Shown: positions 1 to 12,052, counted from the stretch's first letter. The stretch is DNA of 64,000 nt from Breoghania sp037026715 (GCF_037026715.1 NZ_JBANCG010000007.1:62001-126000), one strand, 5' to 3'. The notes: generated from the letters alone by a model not told the origin. Numbers and translations: made by a program.

Positions 1-485
1 CAGAACACCTTGTATTTCGACCCCGGCGCATAGGCGGTGGCGATGCCCATGCGGGTCATGCGCTTGTCCAGCATGTTGGCGTTGTGCTGGGGACTGTCGC
101 GCCAGCCGGAAAAGGCTTCCGCCAGCCGCCGGTAGCCGGCCGAAACATTGGCCACCACCGGTCCCTTGGGATAGCCCGCCGCATCAAGGCGCGCGCGCGC
201 CGCCTTGCCCTTTGCCAGCGACACGTCGACGGACTGCGCCGCCGCCATTTCCCGCGCCTGGGCTTCCGCAACCTTCGTCAGCTCCGGATCGACGGCCAGC
301 GCCGGAGCGCCGTTCTTCTCGCGATAGGTGGAGATCATCGTGCGCGCAGCCGCCACATCGACACTCGCGCCGCTGTGGCCGAGATCGACATAGAACGACG
401 GCGTCACGGGCGCCTCGGGACCGCAGCCGGCCGCAAGGAGAACAACGCCCGCGGCAAGCGCAAGGCGGACGGGCATCTGCATCAT
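1..485 (-). CDS. CAP/SCP-domain lipoprotein, 3' end cut off by the window edge
   Basis: Read on the minus strand, a frame without stops gives a lipoprotein signal (LAAGVVLLAAGCG, lipobox Cys near residue 18) followed by a CAP (cysteine-rich secretory / SCP-PR1-like) domain. The visible part contains the family's typical helix (ARTMISTYREKNGAPALAV) and the segment WRDSPQHNANMLD, which carries the conserved metal-site His. The last residues fall beyond base 1, so the gene is partial. The start at 485 overlaps the mscS stop by 4 nt (ATGA) and has a GGAGA-like ribosome site, so the two genes are probably co-transcribed. Function of bacterial CAP lipoproteins is generally unknown; an envelope role is inferred. 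Confidence 0.8.
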   Translation of the reverse strand, partial: MMQMPVRLALAAGVVLLAAGCGPEAPVTPSFYVDLGHSGASVDVAAARTMISTYREKNGAPALAVDPELTKVAEAQAREMAAAQSVDVSLAKGKAARARLDAAGYPKGPVVANVSAGYRRLAEAFSGWRDSPQHNANMLDKRMTRMGIATAYAPGSKYKVF

Positions 486-3205
486 TGATTATCTCCATCC
501 GCCTCGGCCGGGCTTTCGGCCGTCGGGTGCGTCTGTTTGTGGGGGGTGACCGCCGCCGGCTCTTCCTTCGGCGCGGAGGTCGGCTGCAGGGACCGGCTCG
601 TCGCGCCGCGCCCGCGGATTGCGGCTTCCAGCCGATCCATGTCGCGCAGGTTGAGATCGCGTTGCGGGAACGGAATCTCGATCCCCGCCTCGCGGAAGCG
701 GCGCATGATCTCGTACCTGAGTTCCGATTTCACCGACAACGCGTAGTCGATCTGCGCGAGATAGGCCCTGAGCTCGAAATCGAGCGAGGACGCGCCGAAT
801 TCCATGAAATAGACGACGGGGGCAGGATAGGCGAGAAGCTCTGAATTCTCCCGCGCAATCTCCATCAGGATGTCGCGCACCTGTTCCGGATCGCTGTTGT
901 AGGACACGCCGACGGCAAGAATGATCCGGCCCGACGTGTCGTCGTGCATCCAGTTCTTCACGACGCCGGAGATCAGGTCGGAATTCGGCACGATCACCGT
1001 CTGCCGGTCGAAGGTCTCGATCTCGGTCGCACGCACGTTGATCCGGCGCACATAGCCTTGCGCCTCGCCGACGACGATCCAGTCGCCCACCTTGATCGGC
1101 CGCTCCGCCAGCAGGATCAGGCCGGAGACGAAGTTGTTGACGATGGACTGCAGGCCGAAGCCGATACCGACCGAAAGCGCGCCGGCGACGATGGCGATAT
1201 TCTGGAGGTTGAGCCCCATATACGAGAAGGCCACCATGCCGGCGGCGATCACGCCGACATAGCCGAAACCGGTGCGGATGGAGGATTTGAGCCCGACATC
1301 GAGCCGCGTGTGCGGCAGGTAGCGCGTCTCCAGCCAGCGCTGCATCGCGCGCGTCACCGCAAGACCGATGACGAAGATCACCAGCGCCAGCACGATGTCG
1401 GAGAGCGAAAACGTGAACGACCCGATCTGGAAGCCGAACACGGCCTGGCGCAGCAGGCTGGTCACGTCGCCGGTCGATACGCCCCACGGCGCCAGCAGCG
1501 ATATGACCGCGCTCGCGATCAGCAGGATGCGCAGGATGCCGGAAAGCAGCACCCCGATCTGTTCGATGGTGCCGGTGCCCAGCGCCAGCGTCTCGCGCAG
1601 CGTCCGGCCGAGCCCGGTATCGCCGCGAAACAGGGCGTTCGCCACATCGTCGACGACCATCAGCAGCAAATGCGTGATGCCGAACACCGAGACAGACCAG
1701 ATGATCTGCTGTGCGACGAAGGAAGACACGCGGATATAGCCGATGATCGGTGCGATCAGCGTCGTCAGCGCCGCCAGCCAGAACAGCGGCATCAGCCACC
1801 GCGCCACCGGGCTGAGGCCGCCGCCCTCGATCGTTTCCGCCTCCGGATCGGAGGCGCGCGCGATCGCCCTGAGGGCGGCCACCGTCAATCCGCCGAGCGT
1901 CGCCCCGATCACCGCCTGCAGCGCCATGATCAGGTCGCCCGGTGCGGTCAGCACGTCGAGCGTCCCGTTGAGGATCAGCGACAGCGCGAAGGTGATGCCT
2001 GCCGCCGTGGCGATCCGCATCAGCTGGGACGCGGCATCGTCGGAGATCGGCAGCAGTCGCCAGTTCGCCCGCGTCGGCGCGATCAGCGCCCAGGCGAGGC
2101 CTTGCGCGAAGGCCGCGAAAACCGCCCCGCGAAAGATCGCCGCCAGAACCTCGCTGACCCGTTGCGGCGCGAGATCGAAGAGATCGAGCCCGCGGAACAG
2201 GATGACCATGGCAGCAGCCGGCACGATCGTCGCGAGCACCGTGATCGCCAGCGCGGCGGTGGAGCGGTGCATGGGCGCCGGCGCCGTATCGGGATCGCGC
2301 GCGGCGCGATCGAGCAGCAGGCGGCGCAGCGGCCAGACGAGACCGTAGGTGCCGACGAGAGCCATGCCGACCAGCAGCACCGCCCATGCCCCGGCGCGCG
2401 CATAGATCAGCGCGAACCAGTCGGAGACAAGTTGACCCGCCGACCCCAGCAGGGGACGCAAATCGCGCACGACCCGCGACCAGAATTGCGGCTCCAGCAC
2501 GCTGGGCGTCGGCGTCAGCAGCCGGCGGGTGATCTGGTCGCGACGATACTGGATGATCCGGGTGAGCAACTCGTCGGCGCGCAGCTGGACGACCTGGACC
2601 TGCTTGAGAACGCCGTTGATCGCGGCGAGCTGGGCGCGCTGGTCCTCCAGCTGGCTGGCGACCGCTTCCGATACGGCCTCCTTGGAATCCTTTGCCGGCG
2701 AAAGTTCCTGAACCCGGCGATCGACCGCATCCGCCCGCGGCTTCAGGGTGGACTGCACCTCCTCGCTGGCGGAGCGGACATCGGCCACCGAGGATCGCAG
2801 ATCATCGAGCCGCTGCGGTTCGATGATCTTGCTCTGCAGGGCCGCTTCGGTCGCATCGAGCCGCGTGCCCCACATGTTGATACGCCGCTGCGCACTGTCG
2901 AGCGTAGTCTGCAGGGTGGGGTCGATCTGGACCGGCTTCTTGGGTTCCGGCGCCGCATTCTCTGACGCCTTTGCCGGATCAGTGCCCGCGGCCTGCCCGT
3001 CCTGCGCATCCGCGGCGCCGGAGCCGTCAGCCCCGGAGCCCTTCTTTTCCGCGTCCTTGGCGTCCGCCCCGTCCTTCGGCGTCACCGCCTGCTGGATGAT
3101 CTCGGTTGCCGATTGCGCATGAACGGGCTCACCCGCCGATGCCACGATCAGGCAGGAGGCAATCAGGTACAGGCTCGGGGCGAAAAATCGAAGGCAGCGG
3201 TTCAC
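482..3205 (-). CDS. Large MscS-family mechanosensitive channel with N-terminal DUF3772-like region
   Basis: A protein of about 907 residues in the inner membrane. It begins with a signal peptide (LYLIASCLIVASAGEPVHAQ), then a charged, coiled-coil-prone periplasmic region of about 200 residues of the DUF3772 type, then many hydrophobic segments, and ends with the MscS pore and beta domain (ALSVGIGFGLQSIVNNFVSG, then AERPIKVGDWI and IVPNSDLISG). Such channels release solutes on hypo-osmotic shock. I chose the GTG at 3205 because it places the signal peptide at the N-terminus; a longer frame reaches 3289 but adds 28 residues without a signal character. It is followed by the CAP lipoprotein gene with a 4-nt overlap. 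Confidence 0.9.
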   Translation of the reverse strand: MNRCLRFFAPSLYLIASCLIVASAGEPVHAQSATEIIQQAVTPKDGADAKDAEKKGSGADGSGAADAQDGQAAGTDPAKASENAAPEPKKPVQIDPTLQTTLDSAQRRINMWGTRLDATEAALQSKIIEPQRLDDLRSSVADVRSASEEVQSTLKPRADAVDRRVQELSPAKDSKEAVSEAVASQLEDQRAQLAAINGVLKQVQVVQLRADELLTRIIQYRRDQITRRLLTPTPSVLEPQFWSRVVRDLRPLLGSAGQLVSDWFALIYARAGAWAVLLVGMALVGTYGLVWPLRRLLLDRAARDPDTAPAPMHRSTAALAITVLATIVPAAAMVILFRGLDLFDLAPQRVSEVLAAIFRGAVFAAFAQGLAWALIAPTRANWRLLPISDDAASQLMRIATAAGITFALSLILNGTLDVLTAPGDLIMALQAVIGATLGGLTVAALRAIARASDPEAETIEGGGLSPVARWLMPLFWLAALTTLIAPIIGYIRVSSFVAQQIIWSVSVFGITHLLLMVVDDVANALFRGDTGLGRTLRETLALGTGTIEQIGVLLSGILRILLIASAVISLLAPWGVSTGDVTSLLRQAVFGFQIGSFTFSLSDIVLALVIFVIGLAVTRAMQRWLETRYLPHTRLDVGLKSSIRTGFGYVGVIAAGMVAFSYMGLNLQNIAIVAGALSVGIGFGLQSIVNNFVSGLILLAERPIKVGDWIVVGEAQGYVRRINVRATEIETFDRQTVIVPNSDLISGVVKNWMHDDTSGRIILAVGVSYNSDPEQVRDILMEIARENSELLAYPAPVVYFMEFGASSLDFELRAYLAQIDYALSVKSELRYEIMRRFREAGIEIPFPQRDLNLRDMDRLEAAIRGRGATSRSLQPTSAPKEEPAAVTPHKQTHPTAESPAEADGDNQ

Positions 3206-3390
3206 GGTCAGGTCCGTCGGTCGTATCGCGCAAGGGCCGTCGGGTCCGCGCGCGAAGGGAGCCGGCCCGCGCATGCGGCGGGCGGCCATGAAGTGCCAAC
3301 CCTGCCGCGCGAACGTGATTCCCGCAACGGCCGGTTCCGCTGCTTCGCCTTATTTTGCGGCCGAATTTGGATAATCTGGCGCGATCCGCA

Positions 3391-3810
3391 TCATCCCTTC
3401 AGCGCGGCGACCACGTCGTCCGGGATCGGCTTCGACTTGATCCGTGCCGGATCATCCGGGTGCTTGCCGACCCACACGCGCTTTTCCCTCGCCTCGATGG
3501 CGAGCGCATCGCCCTTCATCACCTTGTGCAGGATCTCGAAGGACGAGCGGCCGAGTTCGGTGATGGTGGTGTCGATGCGGATTTCGTCGCCGAAGGCGGA
3601 CGGGATCATGAACTTGGCGCTCGTGTCCACCATCGGAAAGCCGACGAAATCGTACTTTTCGATGAGCTGGATCTTCTTGAGGCCCGTCGCCCTGTGAAAG
3701 AGCCCGGCGGTACAGGCATCGAACATGCCGAAATAGCGCGGATACCAGACGATCCCCGCCGGATCGCAGTCCCCCCACTCGATCTGGATCACGCGGCTTG
3801 ATTGAAGCAT
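3391..3810 (-). CDS. Acyl-CoA thioesterase, 4-hydroxybenzoyl-CoA thioesterase family (hot-dog fold)
   Basis: A 139-residue single-domain protein. The N-terminal motif EWGDCDPAGIVWYPRYFGMF is nearly the active-site segment of Pseudomonas 4-hydroxybenzoyl-CoA thioesterase, including the catalytic Asp and the following helix. The length is that of the family. It should hydrolyse an aromatic or short acyl-CoA in the cytoplasm. No 4-chlorobenzoate or benzoate pathway genes are adjacent, so the substrate cannot be named; the gene stands alone between mscS and acnA on the same strand. A feruloyl-CoA synthase-like gene exists 24 kb away, but a link is speculative. Confidence 0.85.
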   Translation of the reverse strand: MLQSSRVIQIEWGDCDPAGIVWYPRYFGMFDACTAGLFHRATGLKKIQLIEKYDFVGFPMVDTSAKFMIPSAFGDEIRIDTTITELGRSSFEILHKVMKGDALAIEAREKRVWVGKHPDDPARIKSKPIPDDVVAALKG

Positions 3811-3919
3811 GAACGAAACCTCCCGTTGAGTTCAGCGGAGGCATTTTTACAGTGGGGCGCAGAGGTTGGCGAGGGGAGGAGTAAAGAGAAATTGAGCGTG
3901 CTGACGCACGCCGTTGTTG

Positions 3920-4075
3920 CACTGGATTCCGGGTCTGGCCATGCGGCTTCGCCGCAGACCGCCCGGAATGAGGAGCAAGAGGAGAGTTGCAGCCGCACGC
4001 CCCGGGCAAGCTCCAGCTTGCCCTCATTCCGGACAAGTGAGGCAAAGCCGAACGCTGAGCCGGAATCTAGCGCGA
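3920..4075. repeat. Intergenic palindromic repeat, family A copy 1
   Basis: Two inverted arms, each able to form its own hairpin, begin with TGGATTCCGGGTCTGG and end with the inverse near GAGCCGGAATCTAG. The same layout and much of the sequence recur at 41342-41543 and 48641-48785. It fills most of the 367-bp gap between acnA and the thioesterase gene. No coding potential is seen. Confidence 0.85.
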
Positions 4076-4115
4076 CAAGCTGCGGCGAAGCCGCGCCAAT
4101 TCCTTCCCCTCAACG

Positions 4116-4149
4116 AAAAGGGGCCGGCCCAACCGGAGCGGCCCCTTTT
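4116..4149 (-). terminator. Probable Rho-independent terminator of acnA
   Basis: An 11-bp perfect stem (AAAAGGGGCCG paired with CGGCCCCTTTT) with a 12-nt loop lies 28 nt downstream of the acnA stop. Read on the minus strand the stem ends in a short T run (TTTT). It would work in either direction. Confidence 0.8.
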
Positions 4150-4177
4150 ATCTCTCAAAGCCGTCTGAACCCAGCGC

Positions 4178-6850
<2,673 letters not shown>

Positions 6851-7008
6851 GGCTGGCGATCCCCTTTCATTCAAGGACGCCCCGCCATTCGCCGACGGCG
6901 GAGCACCCTGTTGGCGGCCCGGTTTGTGCCGGGCCGGCGACGGATATTGCAGCGTAGTGTCGGCCGACGGCGCCCGCCGGCATCAACACGCCCCAAAACC
7001 CGGCCTTT

Positions 7009-7055
7009 CGATCCTGAACAGGTCAGATCACGGTGATCTGACCTGTTCAGGATCG
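7009..7055. promoter_or_regulatory. 47-bp perfect palindrome upstream of acnA
   Basis: Two 23-bp perfectly complementary arms flank a single central base at 7032; the core reads GATCAC-G-GTGATC and the arms contain CCTGAACAGGTCAG. No T run follows on either side, so it is unlikely to be a terminator. It lies about 160 bp upstream of the acnA start and 420 bp downstream of the AraC gene. It could be a dimer-binding operator, a site for a site-specific protein, or a repeat; the sequence alone does not decide. Confidence 0.75.
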
Positions 7056-7287
7056 CGATGATCGGTAACGGTCGTTACGGCAGATCCGCAATCACCGGTT
7101 CTCCCATCCGGTCCGGAAACCCATGCCCCGGCGCCCTGGACGATGGCCGGTTTCGGCCGTGCCGTTCCGTACGGACAGCGCGGCACGTCATAGCGAATCT
7201 TGCGATGCGACACCAGTGCGGCAAGGGTCAGACGGCATATTTGCCGATGTCCCGCCATCGGACTGATCCGATCGGCCCGGCCGTTTT

Positions 7288-7307
7288 ATATACAATGGTA
7301 TACAAAA
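7288..7307. promoter_or_regulatory. Possible operator with TTGTATA direct repeat
   Basis: On the minus strand the AT-rich run reads TTGTATACCATTGTATAT, a direct repeat of TTGTATA, inside an otherwise GC-rich gap. TTGTATAC-type half-sites are typical of GntR/FCD regulators. Which gene it would serve (acnA 440 bp away) is unclear. Apart from this site and the 47-bp palindrome I see nothing else in the 626-bp gap 6851-7476. Confidence 0.3.
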
Positions 7308-7476
7308 GTCACCCACGAATTGCATCCTCGGTGCTTTATCGCCCTCCCCGTCTGTTTGCGGCCGCCGCCGTTAGCCCCGCTGCTGCGCGTTCCCCAACGG
7401 GGCGGATTCCAAATTCTTCCATGAATTCAATCGCAAGTGCCAAACGACGGCGTCTTTGCGGGCGCATCACGCGACC

Positions 7477-8244
7477 TCATGTCTCCTTGTGAAGATAGCG
7501 GCGCGGCGTCTCCCCGGTCATCTGGCGAAAGAACGCGATGAAGGCACTGTCGCTGGAAAAGCCCAGATCGAAGGCCACGCCGGTGACGCTTTGACCGGAG
7601 GCAAGCTTGTCGACGGCCCGCAAGAGACGCCAGCTTTGCCGCCAGGCCTGGTATCCCATGCCCGTCTGGCGCCGGAAGATGCGGGTGATCGTGCGCGAAC
7701 TTGCGCCGATCTGCCGGGAAAGCGGTTCCAGCTCGGGCGGCAGCGCATCGAGATCAATGCCGGCAAGGCGCGGGTCAGTGGGAACGGGCAGGAGCATCGG
7801 TTCGTGCCGCGCCGCGTGCAACTCGTCCATGCAGGTCGCCAGCAGATTGCGCGCGGCACCCAAGGACCAGTCGGTCTCCAGAGGCTGAAAGCTGATCCGC
7901 TCGAAAAGCTCTCGCAAGAGCGGGGTCATCGCCACGATGGCCGGAGCCGCAAAAGGCGCATCCAACCGCGTCGTATCGAGATAGATCGAGCGGTATTCAA
8001 CCTCGCCGTGGATGCGGATCCGGTGCGACGTGCCGCCCGGAATCCAGGCCAGGCGAATGGGCGGAAGGATCGAAATCGCACCGGGCAAGCTGATGCGCAT
8101 CGAACCGGAATAGGCGAAGAGCAATTGCCCGCGCGCATGGCTGTGCCAGCCTGAATCGTGCCGGACCAGCCGCGATGCGATCCCCGCGACCGGCGCGGCC
8201 AAGGCATCCGCATCGAAAGGATCCGAGGGGGCGAGCCACACCAC
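7477..8244 (-). CDS. AraC-family transcriptional regulator with N-terminal cupin domain
   Basis: A 255-residue protein. The N-terminal half is a cupin-type sensing domain (HSHARGQLLFAYSGSM). The C-terminal third holds the two-helix-turn-helix AraC DNA-binding domain, with GVAFDLGFSSDSAFIAFFRQ as the second helix-turn-helix, followed by the usual FRQMTGETPRRY. It is divergent from an MFS efflux gene, 106 bp away, the common arrangement for a local regulator and its target. Control of the transporter is inferred from that layout; the ligand is unknown. Confidence 0.9.
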   Translation of the reverse strand: MVWLAPSDPFDADALAAPVAGIASRLVRHDSGWHSHARGQLLFAYSGSMRISLPGAISILPPIRLAWIPGGTSHRIRIHGEVEYRSIYLDTTRLDAPFAAPAIVAMTPLLRELFERISFQPLETDWSLGAARNLLATCMDELHAARHEPMLLPVPTDPRLAGIDLDALPPELEPLSRQIGASSRTITRIFRRQTGMGYQAWRQSWRLLRAVDKLASGQSVTGVAFDLGFSSDSAFIAFFRQMTGETPRRYLHKET

Positions 8245-8350
8245 GATTGCCGCACTTGTCCGATTTCAGATGTAAACTGTCTTTTCGTTTGTAATATGCA
8301 ATCTCGCAAGAAGATAGACCTGCGGCCTCACCTGTCCCCAGAGGCCCCAG

Positions 8351-9478
8351 ATGTATCGCCGTCCTCCTCTTGCCGTCGCCATCGTGCTGTTGAGCTTTCC
8401 CCAGTTCGTGGAAACCATCTACAGCCCTGCCCTGCCGACAATCGCCTCCACCTTCCACGCAACGCCTGAGCTGGCTGCACAGACCCTGTCCTGCTGGTTT
8501 ATCGCCTTCGCCCTTGGCGTGGTGGTTTGGGGCAGGCTGAGCGATCTTCTCGGTCGCCGTCGGCCTCTGCTCGCCGGATTGGCCATCTATGCCCTTGGTT
8601 CGGGCTGGGCCCTGATTGCGCCGGACTTTTCGCAACTCCTCATCGCCCGCGCCCTTTCCGCCTTCGGCGCGGCGGTTGGATCGATCGTCGTTCAGACCGC
8701 CCTGCGCGACAGTTACCGGGGGCGAGAACTCGGTCATGTCTTTTCTCTCGTCGGCATTGCCCTGGCGATCAGCCCCGCCATCGGCATATTCGCAGGGCAA
8801 GAGATCGCCGACATCGCAGGCCATCAGGGCGTCTTCTCGGCCCTCGGCATCCTTGCTCTGGCGCTCTGCGGACTGAGCTTCGCCCTCTGGCCGGAGACCC
8901 GGCCCGAGGCGCTGAAGATCGAGCGGTTCTGGCCGACCCTGCGCGATATGCTCGCCGACCGCGATATCTGGCGTGATGCCATCCTGATCGCGACCCTCAA
9001 CCTCGCCATCTTCAGCTACTACCAGCTCGGGCCCTTTCACGTTGAGACATTCAAGGAAACCTGGATCGATTTCGGCAAGAGCGGTCTGCTGCTCGCAATC
9101 GCCTCGGTGCTGGGCGCGCTCGGCAATTCCGCACTCCTGCGCCGCGGTTGGTCAGCCGAAAGGCTCATCGGACTTGGAATTGCCCTTCTGGTTCTGGGAG
9201 CGGCGACTGTCGCGCTATTCGCGACCTACACCGCTTTCGCGCTCGGCATGGCCCTGACCGCCGGCGCCTATGCCATCGCAATTCCCAATATCCTGTCGCA
9301 GGCCCTGCTCAAATACGCCGACCGGCTCGGCACCGCCGGCGCCAGCCTGAGCATGATCTATTACATCCTCCTGGGGGCGGGCCTGACCGCGGCCGGATAT
9401 TGGCAGAACCTCGCACATGTACTCATGGCCGGAGCGATGCTCGCCGCCTTCATGATCGCGGCAATCAAAAGGGAGTGA
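8351..9478 (+). CDS. MFS transporter, Bcr/CflA-like drug efflux type
   Basis: A 375-residue inner-membrane protein with about 12 hydrophobic segments. The MFS signature between segments 2 and 3 is present (GRLSDLLGRRRPLL), as is the second-segment motif SPALPTIASTF typical of drug:H+ antiporters of the Bcr/CflA group. It is divergent from the AraC-type regulator at 7477-8244, which probably controls it. The exported compound cannot be predicted. A second MFS protein of the same group lies at 54540-55760, paired with a MarR regulator. Confidence 0.88.
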   Translation: MYRRPPLAVAIVLLSFPQFVETIYSPALPTIASTFHATPELAAQTLSCWFIAFALGVVVWGRLSDLLGRRRPLLAGLAIYALGSGWALIAPDFSQLLIARALSAFGAAVGSIVVQTALRDSYRGRELGHVFSLVGIALAISPAIGIFAGQEIADIAGHQGVFSALGILALALCGLSFALWPETRPEALKIERFWPTLRDMLADRDIWRDAILIATLNLAIFSYYQLGPFHVETFKETWIDFGKSGLLLAIASVLGALGNSALLRRGWSAERLIGLGIALLVLGAATVALFATYTAFALGMALTAGAYAIAIPNILSQALLKYADRLGTAGASLSMIYYILLGAGLTAAGYWQNLAHVLMAGAMLAAFMIAAIKRE

Positions 9479-9684
9479 CATCCCGGGCAAGGACGCGCCG
9501 GCCAGGCAACCAACGGCATGCCTGGCATGGCGGCCGAGCCAACCGGGAAATCCGGACCGTCGGGCAACGCGCGGATTCATCCGGCCCGTCACAAGAGCCC
9601 TCCGCGATCATCATTCGGCCTTGATCGCAGCCGCGAAACCGGCCTAAGTGCCGGCGCGACCTGACGAGACGGGGGGCCTGCCTT

Positions 9685-10299
9685 TTGAAGCTGATCGCGC
9701 AAGATCTCGCCTGCGAGCGCGGCGGCCGCCGTGTCTTCGACCATCTGGCCTTCGACGTCTCGTCCGGCGAGGCGCTGATCGTCACCGGCCCGAACGGTGT
9801 GGGCAAGTCGAGCCTGCTGCGCGTGCTCGCCGGCCTCGTCCCGCCCGCCGCCGGCACCCTGCGCCTGGAAGGCGGCGAGCCGGAGCGCGGCCTCGCCAGC
9901 CAGTGCCACTATTTCGGCCATGCCGATGCCCTAAAGCCGCCGCTCACCGTGGCCGAAAACCTCGCCTTCTGGCGCGCCTACAACGGCGCCCCTGCGGCAA
10001 CCGTGGACGAGGCGCTGGAGACCGTCGGGCTCGATTTCATCGATCATCTGCCCGCCGGCTATCTTTCTGCCGGCCAGCGCCGCCGGCTGTCGCTTGCCCG
10101 GCTCCTCGTTTCCTGGCGTCCGGTCTGGCTGCTTGACGAACCGACCTCCGCGCTCGACGCCGCCTCGGAAGCGAAATTGCTCGATCTCATGCACGATCAT
10201 CTCGCCAAGGGCGGACTGATCGTCGCCGCCACCCACCAGGGTCTACCCGTGTCGCCCGCCCGCCACCTGCGCTTCCAGGCCGCGGAGGTCGCCGCATGA
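9685..10299 (+). CDS. ccmA: Cytochrome c maturation haem exporter ATP-binding protein CcmA
   Basis: The ATPase of the CcmABCD complex, which loads haem onto CcmE in the periplasm. The 204 residues contain the Walker A GPNGVGKSS (near 33-41), the ABC signature LSAGQRRRLSLARL and Walker B VWLLDEPTSALD. The start is a TTG at 9685 preceded by a GACGGGGGG stretch; no better in-frame start precedes the conserved N-terminus. It overlaps ccmB by 4 nt (ATGA). ccmE, ccmF and ccmH are not in the window. Confidence 0.95.
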   Translation: MKLIAQDLACERGGRRVFDHLAFDVSSGEALIVTGPNGVGKSSLLRVLAGLVPPAAGTLRLEGGEPERGLASQCHYFGHADALKPPLTVAENLAFWRAYNGAPAATVDEALETVGLDFIDHLPAGYLSAGQRRRLSLARLLVSWRPVWLLDEPTSALDAASEAKLLDLMHDHLAKGGLIVAATHQGLPVSPARHLRFQAAEVAA

Positions 10300-10964
10300 G
10301 CACTCTCGGCTCCCTTTTCGTGCGCGAAATGCGGCTGTCGATCCGCGTCGGCGGCGGCGCCTGGATGGGCGTTCTGTTCTTCCTGTGCGTGATCGTCGTG
10401 GTGCCCTTCGGCATCGGCCCCGACCTCAACCTGCTGTCGCGCATCGGCCCGGCGATCCTGTGGATCGGCGCGCTGCTCGCCTCGCTGCTGGGCCTCGACC
10501 GGCTGTTCCAGGCCGACCGCGACGACGGCTCGCTCGATCTGCTGCTGATGGGCGAGACGCCGCTGGAGCTGGTCGTGCTCGTCAAGTGCCTCGCGCACTG
10601 GGCGGCGAGCGGCCTGCCGCTGGTGATCTCCGCACCCGTGCTCTCGCTGTTTCTCAACATGGAGCCGATCGCTACCGCCGCGCTGACGGCGACGCTTCTG
10701 GCCGGAACGCCGGCGCTCACACTCATCGGCGGCATCGGCGCGGCTCTTACCGTGTCGTTGCGCCGCGGCGGCCTGCTTCTGGCCATCCTCGTGCTGCCGC
10801 TGACCATCCCGGTCCTGATCTTCGGCGTCAGCGCCGCGAACGCCGCGCTCGACTATTCCATGCCCTTCGCGACACCCTTCGCGATCCTTCTCGCGCTGAC
10901 GCTGATCTCCGCCGTCGTCGGACCGTTCGCGGCCGCCGCGGCGCTGCGATTCTCGTCGGATTGA
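10296..10964 (+). CDS. ccmB: Haem exporter permease CcmB
   Basis: A 222-residue membrane protein with six hydrophobic segments, the membrane partner of CcmA. The N-terminus (LFVREMRLSIRVGGGA) and the conserved DRLFQADRDDGSLDLLL loop are typical of CcmB. Its start overlaps the ccmA stop, so translation is probably coupled. It is followed after 69 bp by ccmC. Confidence 0.95.
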   Translation: MSTLGSLFVREMRLSIRVGGGAWMGVLFFLCVIVVVPFGIGPDLNLLSRIGPAILWIGALLASLLGLDRLFQADRDDGSLDLLLMGETPLELVVLVKCLAHWAASGLPLVISAPVLSLFLNMEPIATAALTATLLAGTPALTLIGGIGAALTVSLRRGGLLLAILVLPLTIPVLIFGVSAANAALDYSMPFATPFAILLALTLISAVVGPFAAAAALRFSSD

Positions 10965-11033
10965 TCAACCTCAAGGCACCCATTCACACATCGCCGCATT
11001 GATGCCGCAACGATGCGGGATTAGAACAATTCC

Positions 11034-11855
11034 ATGGCAATCATAGATCTGGCTAACCCGACCCGCTTCCTGCGCCTGACCGACCGGCTTCTGCCGTGGC
11101 TCGTCGGCGCGACCGTCGTTGCGATGGTCGTTGGGCTCTATCTCGCCCTCTACGTCTCGCCCGAGGACTACCAGCAGGGCGCGACGGTCAAGATCATGTA
11201 CATCCACGTGCCCTTCGCCTGGCTCGCGATGTTCGCCTATACGGTGATGGCGCTGGCCTCGCTCGGCACGCTGGTGTGGAAGCATCCGCTTTCAGACGTC
11301 TCCGCCAAGGCCGCCGCGCCCATCGGTGCGGCCTTCACCTTCCTGTGCCTCGTCACCGGCTCGCTGTGGGGCAAACCGATGTGGGGCACGTGGTGGGTGT
11401 GGGATGCCCGGCTTACCTCGGTGCTGGTGCTGTTCATCATGTATCTCGGCATCATCGCGCTGTGGCGCACGATCGAGGACCCGATCCGCGCCGGCAAGGC
11501 GGTCGCCGTTCTGACGCTGGTGGGCTATCTCAACATCCCGATCATCAAGTTCTCCGTGGACTGGTGGAACACGCTGCACCAGCCGGCATCCGTCATTCGC
11601 ATGGATGGCCCGTCCATGCCGCCTTCCATGCTGGTGGCGCTGCTGGTCATGGCGCTCGCGTTCACGCTCCTGTTCATGACGCTGCACTTCATGGCGATGC
11701 GCAGCGAGATCCTGCGCCGCCGCATCCGCGCCATGCGCCAGCGCGAAGCCGCGGGCGCCTCGGGCATTGCGACAGCCGCAACCGCGCAGGCCGATACTGC
11801 CCCCCGAGACGGCACCGGCACTCTCAACGGCAAGACAGCGGAGGCGCGTTCCTGA
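11034..11855 (+). CDS. ccmC: Haem exporter / haem-handling protein CcmC
   Basis: A 273-residue inner-membrane protein with six segments. It carries the tryptophan-rich haem-binding motif in a periplasmic loop (WGTWWVWDARLTS) and the flanking His residues expected in this family. It presents haem to CcmE. The last 40 residues are a polar tail longer than in E. coli CcmC. Its stop overlaps the ccmD start (TGATG). Confidence 0.96.
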   Translation: MAIIDLANPTRFLRLTDRLLPWLVGATVVAMVVGLYLALYVSPEDYQQGATVKIMYIHVPFAWLAMFAYTVMALASLGTLVWKHPLSDVSAKAAAPIGAAFTFLCLVTGSLWGKPMWGTWWVWDARLTSVLVLFIMYLGIIALWRTIEDPIRAGKAVAVLTLVGYLNIPIIKFSVDWWNTLHQPASVIRMDGPSMPPSMLVALLVMALAFTLLFMTLHFMAMRSEILRRRIRAMRQREAAGASGIATAATAQADTAPRDGTGTLNGKTAEARS

Positions 11856-12052
11856 TGCTGCCCGATCTGGGAAACCATCCCGGCTTCATCATCGCTTCCT
11901 ATTTCGTCTCGCTCATCGTCATCGGGGGGTTGATCGGCTGGATCCGATACGATTACGGCCGCCAGAAATCCGTGCTGGCCGAGCTGGAGGCGCGCGGCCT
12001 GCGCCGCCGCTCCGCTGCTGCAAAGAGCGATACGACAGGCTCCAAGGCATGA
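11855..12052 (+). CDS. ccmD: Small haem exporter subunit CcmD
   Basis: A 65-residue protein with one membrane segment (FIIASYFVSLIVIGGLIGWI) followed by a basic tail (YDYGRQKSVLAELEARGLRR), exactly the CcmD pattern. CcmD helps release haem-charged CcmE from CcmABC. It overlaps ccmC upstream and dsbE downstream (ATGA), which supports the start. Confidence 0.93.
   Translation: MLPDLGNHPGFIIASYFVSLIVIGGLIGWIRYDYGRQKSVLAELEARGLRRRSAAAKSDTTGSKA

Noticed and set aside
944..2965. Long open frame of over 670 codons antisense to mscS
   Set aside because: Composition is Arg/His/Asp-rich shadow sequence typical of the reverse frame in GC-rich genes; the opposite strand encodes a clear MscS protein.
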